Source: Alisma plantago-aquatica (lineage: Eukaryota > Streptophyta > Magnoliopsida > Alismatales > Alismataceae). From it: a stretch of DNA of 64,000 nucleotides. How positions within the stretch are numbered: the stretch's first letter is position 1; each line of letters opens with the position of its first letter. Below the pieces are notes generated by a model, which was not told where the DNA came from, did no database searches, and saw nothing but the letters and a program-made list of their open reading frames with translations. The stretch lies in contig OY856413.1 of assembly GCA_963693085.1 (NCBI GenBank), positions 107,315,501 to 107,379,500 on the forward strand, given 5' to 3'. Below are positions 58,901 through 64,000 of the stretch, piece by piece. A program made the position numbers and the translations under genes.

Positions 58901-59949
58901 ATTCAGCATCTACAAATTCAAGAGACCTAAGCCATCTCGGTGACAAAATAGCAAGAGATACATATTAGTTATGTAAGTTTGATCGGATACAAGTAAGACG
59001 CTTCTGTCTGAATTCCTTCTCATCACGCTAAACAAAGCAACTTTTAACTAAAATTCTTCCACGACCATGGGTAGTACTTGCATAGATAGCACTCCAACTA
59101 TTAAGCTCGAAACCACATGAACACTTGTCTTTATAGCCAATATCATTCTTCCATGGACAATGCAGCAAAAGACTACTCACCAAGCAAACGAGAGCACAAC
59201 TAGAAGCTTCACCCTCGACCATAACAAGCAGTTTATAAAAAGAACACAATATGCATAACCCAAATCACAAATTGAAAAGCAACAGAGGCAAAAAAACAAA
59301 CAGATAGCCGATAGCTCTGGCACAGATGGGTATTGTCCAAGAAGCACTACCTCCGTTGCTCCAACTATGCAAGACAAAACCGGTGATAAGAAAAAGTGGG
59401 AGGAACTGCTCGGGGACTCCCCACCACCACGACCAACAACGCCACCAGGCCGAAGCGATCGAGTTGTGACAGGAAAGAAAGGGGGAAGAAAGAGAAACCC
59501 CGCCCCAGTAGAGAAACACCCCCACCAGATCTACACGCCTCCAACCGAGAAGAAGAGAAGGTCACTATTGATTAATAGGTCAGGAAGATTGAATTACCGG
59601 TGCCTTTGGAAGAGGGCCGCCGCTGGAGCAGGGATGATGCCGCCGCCTGCTGGGGGGAGTTGTTGTCACCACCACTGAGAAGCAAAGCCAGCGTCGCCGA
59701 TGTTGGAGAGAGGTGAGGCCGCCGCTGCACCTGTTGCTCAGAGGAGAGATGGCGGGAGAAGTCGTCGATGCACCCTAGAAAGTCGCAGTGAGCGAGGGTT
59801 AGTTTTTTGAGTGATGTTGTCGGGGGAGTGGGGACGAGTGAGGGGAGTCAGGGGTGAATGATCGAGGGGTTGGGGTTTACGTGGGAAAAAAAACAAGGTC
59901 CAACTAAAAAAGCGCCGCATAAGTACTGTGCTAATGAAAAACCAGAGAG

Positions 59950-60186
59950 GGAAGACTTTTAACGACGGAAAATTAGTTTATTTATGACGGATAAAAATGT
60001 TGTCGTTGTTACCTTGTACCAACAACGGCGGAAAATTTGTTTATTTACGACAGACAAAAAAAGTTGTCGTTGTTGTCTACACCAACAATGGCAGAAAATG
60101 TTGTTTGTCATTATTACTGTATTTATTACGGCTAGATAATAAAGTGGTCGTAAACCTTGACGTTAATACACCAATTTTCTGTAGTG
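59950..60186. repeat. Right CACTA terminus and subterminal repeats
   Basis: Repeated AACGACGGAAAAT, TTGTCGTTGTT and CAACAACGGCGG words lead to the right end TTTTCTGTAGTG. Inverted copies of the words at the left end support a CACTA terminus. Confidence 0.75.
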
Positions 60187-60844
60187 TGTTTTTTAGGTAG
60201 AATGATTTTATTATTGTGGGAATGTCGAGATTTCATATTCCCACAAGAAAAAACCCATGATATTTTGATTTGATCGCTTGATTTATATTATGATCATTCT
60301 ATCTGTTTGACATGTTTGTTATAGCCCATGGCTACACGGTCACCTGATCTATGGGTTCGAATGTCGGATGAGAATCACATGTCTCTGGACGAGATCACAA
60401 AAAGTAACATGATGGACAATTGGATGAAGATCCACAAACACCGAGATCAAAAAGTTTGTGAGAATTCTATCCTTTGTGAGATTTGTCTGAAAGGAAATGA
60501 ATCCACATGGTCCTAATTTGATTATTGAAACTATGAGTTGATTCGTTACATAAAGCATGGCTACTGGTAGTGATCCCCATGACTCCCAGTTCCTTTTATC
60601 ATTTGATCTTTTTTTTTTTTGCTTTATGCTCTTAGCACAACCAAACTCTCAAAAAACTAGATTTTCCTTTCTTGTTCTCAAAATTGGTTTTGGATTTTAA
60701 TCATTTTCTTCTTCCATCCCTTAGGTCGATACCTTAGTACAAGAAGGTTGACTCGTTGGTTGAAATAAGTTGATTTCCTCTTTAGAAGGTTAAACTCTAG
60801 GACTTTTCCTAGTGAATTGGTGTGCACATGCCACACATCAAATT
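60187..60844 (+). other. Possible decayed LTR upstream of an Athila/Tat primer site
   Basis: No gene is recognised; a 62-codon frame at 60328-60516 is unassigned. The stretch ends CACACATCA just before the primer-site relic, as an LTR end would. Its left part is cut by the CACTA-type end. Confidence 0.35.
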
Positions 60845-60862
60845 TGGCATCATTTCTGGGGA
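60845..60862 (+). other. Athila/Tat-like primer binding site relic
   Basis: TGGCATCATTTCTGGGGA matches the TGGCGCCGTTGCCGGGGA primer site of Athila/Tat elements at 13 of 18 positions. Four of the five differences are C-to-T or G-to-A. The T-rich TTTTAGTTTC...TTTTAGTT stretch that follows (60920-61140) is like the leader of those elements. Confidence 0.45.
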
Positions 60863-61149
60863 CGACATGCGTTGTTTTTCAAACCTGATCGCTTGTATAT
60901 ATAGGATTATTCCTTCTTGTCATAATTTTAGTTTCATTTTATAGTTTTTAGTTCTTCTTTCTAGTAATTTTGTAATTTTAGTTGTTTTGTAATTTTAATT
61001 CTCTTATAACCTTTTTAGTTTACTTCCATAATTTTTAATCTTGCTCCATTATTTTATTACTTCGATTTTCATAATTTATTTTTGTCTATCGATACCCATT
61101 CCAATAGTATATCTCCTCCTGTCTAGTTTTCATTCCGATAGTACATCTT
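60863..61149 (+). other. T-rich leader-like stretch
   Basis: Strongly T-rich with repeated TTTTAGTT and TAATTTT words, and no gag frame. It is probably the leader of the same Athila/Tat-like relic, cut off by the next element. Confidence 0.4.
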
Positions 61150-61383
61150 TGAAAGATCAATAGGGGTTGAATAGAGATTTTTTGGATAAATTAAAGTTGA
61201 TTTAAACAATTAAAGCACTCAAACAAAGATGGAGGAGGAAATAAGGAAGACACTTGTGTTTAGAGTTGTTCCAACCTTTGAATACAAAGGTTGTCAGTCC
61301 ACTACCTAATTGTTTCCAATTGGGATTTTGAAAATGAATAATTTTATTATCTTGCAAGGATGTTACATAAAATACAATCACTT

Positions 61384-61650
61384 TCCTTGAGGTAGTGTTC
61401 ACCTAGAAGTAGCCTCAATCCTCCTTGTGTCTGCCTTCTTTGAAGTAACTTCAATCGCTTGGAGTAGCCTTCTCCTCCTAGAAGTAACTTCACCACCTTG
61501 AGATAGACTTCCTTTGAAAGTAGCTCCAACCACCCTTGAAGAAGACTTCCTTGAAGTAATCTAAAGCTCCTCACAAAGCATCCTTCTCCACCAAAAAGTA
61601 GCTTCACCTGTACTCCCTCTAGCAGCCTCCACGATCCAGGAGTAGCCAAG
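61384..61650 (-). repeat. Degenerate GAAGTAGCTTCAA-type tandem repeat in LTR
   Basis: About eight imperfect copies of GAAGTARCTTCAAYCNCCTTG at roughly 30-bp spacing. GAAGTNACTTC is itself palindromic. The minus-strand 100-codon frame here reflects the repeat and is not a gene. Confidence 0.75.
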
Positions 61651-61913
61651 GAGCAAAGAGAGCTTGTACCTGTGAAGGGGGATTGGAAGAAGGAAATACA
61701 ACAATGAAGTACAACACTTTGATCCTATATAAAGCATTAGAATCTCCTATCCACTTAAGATGAACATGGATATGTGTGGTGGCTAGGAGATTGTAGCTAT
61801 AGGACTCCTTCTAGAGCACAAGGAGGAAGACAATAAGTGAATCTTAGTATATTTCTCTCAATAGTGAATGCTCAAGTGTAGATTAGATGCTTTAGGTGTC
61901 CTAAGGCCTTTCC

Positions 61914-61921
61914 TATTTATA
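61914..61921 (-). promoter_or_regulatory. LTR TATA box (minus strand)
   Basis: TATAAATA within CCTATAAATAGG on the minus strand, about 810 bp after the LTR start. The position between a repeat-rich upstream part and a shorter transcribed part fits an LTR promoter. Confidence 0.6.
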
Positions 61922-62049
61922 GGAATGGTTTGCAAGTGTCTAGGGACGTTCTAGGGAGTTTCTAGAGTGTTCTTAGTGCATCACTAGCCATTAGGTGTAC
62001 ATTAGTTGGCTAGCAATTGCTAATTTGTTCGTGCTAGAAAAGAACAATC

Positions 62050-62360
62050 CAGAACCCTGATCGATCGACAATTTGGTAGACCAAACTATGTCTTAATCGA
62101 GATTATCTTCGAACGAGCCTGGGTTTAAGGAAAAAGTGTTGCAATGTCTATTTCTAACTCCCAACTACCAACCATTCAGTCTAACAGTCATAAGATTTAG
62201 ACCAAAGCTTACTCGATCGAGATTATGTTTGACCGAAGACTATTTTAGAGAAAAATTGTGTAAGTTGTGGAACAGTGCTCTCAAGTTCAACCGAGGTGGT
62301 TCTTGGTTGACAAGAACTTTGACCGAGTGTGACTCGGTCGTCATGTTCTTTGACCGAGGG
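62050..62360 (-). repeat. GACCGAG motif cluster in LTR upstream part
   Basis: Several copies of TCGACC/GACCGAG words, including the perfect-arm inverted repeat GACCGAGTGTGACTCGGTC at 62321-62339. It could be a binding-site cluster controlling the LTR. Confidence 0.65.
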
Positions 62361-62731
62361 TGTCCCTATTTTAGACTTTTGAATCACCTACTAAGTGTGT
62401 GTTACAATGTGTGTTGGTGACTCTAACTTTGGGGGGAAATATATTTAAGGGTTATAAGTGGGTAGGGAAGATATAACACTTGATTTACATGATGTCTGAG
62501 TACTTGTACATTATATTTTTGTACAAGTGTTAAAATTGGAGTACAATCATGAACATTTATACAATTAAGAACATTCGATCTTCAATTTGCATTGATCTTC
62601 ATCTTCCCACTTAGTAGGATTTCCTTATTTCTTTGAACCCTGAAATGCTCAAATAACATGTTAGATCTAGATGTGTGTAATATTTTTCATCATAAAAACA
62701 AATGGTATATTAATGTCCAATTTAGACAACA

Positions 62732-62749
62732 ATCTCCCCCTTTTTGAAG
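62732..62749 (-). other. Polypurine tract of copia element
   Basis: The minus strand reads CTTCAAAAAGGGGGAGAT immediately before the LTR start. AAAGGGGGAGA tracts at this place are typical of SIRE/Maximus-type copia elements. Further GGGGGAG words occur at about 62970-63040. Confidence 0.75.
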
Positions 62750-63413
62750 ATGACAAACATTTCTAAAATATAATCAAAATGATTTGAATGAGATGAGTTT
62801 CATACATGAGATTTACCTGAGATGAAGAGTAATTTGTTGTTTTCATAAAATGTGTGCTAATTATTCCAAAATTGATATGGAACATAGTATCCATCTCTTA
62901 ACGAGTATAGCATCAATTAATGTTTAGCCCAAAGAACATGAAACTCATTTATTTTGTTTTATATATTTCTCCCCCTTTGTCATTTCAAAAAGATAGCCAT
63001 ATAAACATTTTACTCCCCCTGAATGAGATACTCCCCCTCAATATGATACACAAGATGCAAAACTAAGTGATAGAAAATGTTTAATGAAAGCCACAAGATA
63101 GATTTTACTAACATGATCAAGTGAACACACAAAAGCTCGATTACATTGATAGAAACATTAGATAACATCATAGACTTCACTAGAAATGATAACATAAGTA
63201 GTACTACTCATTACATAGGACAACATCACTTGAAGGATTGCAAGATCACATCAACCTCATGATCTTAAACAAGAAATGGAGCATCACCATAGTACTTGAC
63301 AAGTGTTTGCCAATCAAGTGCACATGTCTTAGTAAGAGCATATGCCTCCAGAATGTAGGTACCCTATCACACCTGAAGTGGGAAGCAATCTCCTGGAGTT
63401 GCATGGGTGAGTA
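62750..63413 (-). other. Non-coding spacer between env-like frame and polypurine tract
   Basis: No open frame of note. Several CTCCCCCT words (GGGGGAG on the minus strand) are at 62970-63040. A long spacer with such tracts is usual in SIRE-type copia elements. Confidence 0.55.
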
Positions 63414-63990
63414 TTAAGTATGGGAAAGATCATGTGAAGGTGGATGTGGGATTTGGGTGTATTGGATTGAAGGGTTAAAAGGATAGAGACTCTTGGGATA
63501 GAGTGTATATGGGTATTTGTAGGGAAAATTGGCAGACAATGATTGCATTCTTTGATTAAGATAGGTCATGGAATCATGATTGTAATGTAATTGTCTCCCA
63601 TGGTGAAAGGTAGCCCCTTTGAGATAACACACATCATTGGCTAGATTTTCTATGGAGTAGCTAGGAGGAGTATGAGGTGGAGGATTTTCTTTGGTGGATG
63701 TCTCTCCTTCGGTCGTAGACCTTTTGTGTCCAAATTCAAGGCCCATTTTATCTATAGTGTGTTTGGTGAGTTTTTGAGGATGCCTATCACACTTCTAGTT
63801 TAGATCCTGTAGGTTTTTGTCAATGCAAAATTGAATGATTTGACACACAAAATCAGCATAGGGAGGATTTCTAGAGAATTCAAACATTTTCGATAGGATA
63901 ATGCGAATGAAATTGACTGGAAAACTCTCTAGGATATCATAAATGAGATACATCCTAAAGTGTGGGATTTCTATTTTTTTTCTCTAGGGT
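63414..63990 (-). pseudogene. Env-like/plant transposon protein frame of copia element, broken
   Basis: On the minus strand one frame runs from near 63990 to 63414 with a single internal stop near 63800. Upstream of the stop it reads PHFRMYLIYDILESFPVNF then FIRIILSKMFEFSRNPPYAD, and downstream KMGLEFGHKR followed by a Pro/Ser/Tyr-rich tail. A frame of this kind downstream of pol and upstream of the polypurine tract is known from SIRE/Maximus and Athila-type plant retroelements. Its role is unproven. It continues beyond the right edge or begins near it. Assignment rests on position and general resemblance. Confidence 0.5.
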
Positions 63991-64000
63991 AGATGTTGTG

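Larger units (their letters stand above)
52192..60186. mobile_element. Putative 8-kb CACTA-type element with cassette array
   Basis: The left end is CACTACAGGAAAAC and the right end, on the complement, is CACTACAGAAAAT. Both subterminal zones (52192-52515 and 59950-60186) are rich in AACGACGG/GTCGTTAT words, as in CACTA elements. No 3-bp target duplication is found (CCA left, TGT right), and the right flank does not continue the LTR broken at the left. The two ends may therefore belong to one element with an altered flank, or to two. The interior has no visible transposase. It carries an array of exon-like cassettes, palindromic minisatellites and longer duplications. Confidence 0.62.
61150..62731 (-). 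repeat. 3' LTR of a minus-strand copia element (SIRE/Maximus-like)
   Basis: On the minus strand the LTR starts TGTTGTCTAAATTGGAC at 62731, directly after a GGGGGAGAT purine tract. It has a GACCGAG-rich upstream part (62360-62050), a TATAAATA box (61921-61914) and a transcribed part with a degenerate repeat (61650-61384). The far end is not clearly defined and 61150 is approximate. The partner LTR is outside the window. Confidence 0.55.

Noticed and set aside
58619..58930. 103-codon basic protein
   Set aside because: Purine-rich low-complexity DNA gives long frames on both strands; Gly, Lys, Glu and Arg dominate and there is no domain.

Overview
This is nuclear DNA of a land plant, most likely a flowering plant with a large, repeat-rich genome. 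Almost everything recognisable is transposable-element sequence: Ty3/gypsy elements with very long LTRs and initiator-Met-tRNA primer sites, CACTA-, hAT- and Mutator-type DNA elements, tRNA-derived SINEs, a LINE-like insertion and a copia element with a downstream env-like frame. No intact host gene, rRNA gene, tRNA gene or CRISPR array is visible. The longest open frames are about 145 codons, and those that can be recognised are broken transposon proteins.

Layout. 1-8244: the 3' part of a decayed chromovirus of the Tekay/Del type (gag, protease, RT, RNase H, integrase, chromodomain), then a 3.8-kb 3' LTR with three internal repeat families. 8245-10413: older sequence with a minus-strand Athila/Tat-type gag relic. 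10414-19187: a complete non-autonomous LTR element (3.4-kb LTRs, 1.9-kb non-coding interior) with a perfect ATTGG target duplication. 19193-25100: AT-rich old sequence with two minus-strand SINEs. 25101-26801: a small CACTA element. 27860-29024 and 29053-29605: two hAT-type elements. 29820-30404: a broken plant retroelement frame. 31203-32706: a Mutator-type MITE split by a LINE-like insertion. 34297-34450: a SINE with a 17-bp duplication.

35213-52191 is a nest of two minus-strand large-LTR elements. The outer one (35213 to 52191, right LTR cut short) has a second complete element (36026-46989) inside its left LTR. By eye, LTR divergence is about 10% for the outer pair and about 5% for the inner pair, which fits the nesting order. 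52192-60186 is bounded by CACTA-type termini. It holds six degenerate copies of an exon-like cassette next to palindromic 25-bp minisatellites; this is the oddest structure in the window. 60187-61150 carries an Athila/Tat-like primer-site relic. 61150-64000 is the 3' end of a minus-strand SIRE/Maximus-like copia element.

The elements do not form a pathway. The autonomous-type elements (Tekay-like, Athila-like, SIRE-like, LINE-like) are broken. The short-interior LTR elements, MITEs and SINEs would have needed proteins from other copies. Boundaries were read by eye from terminal motifs, target duplications, primer sites and LTR pairs. Divergence figures are rough counts, not alignments.
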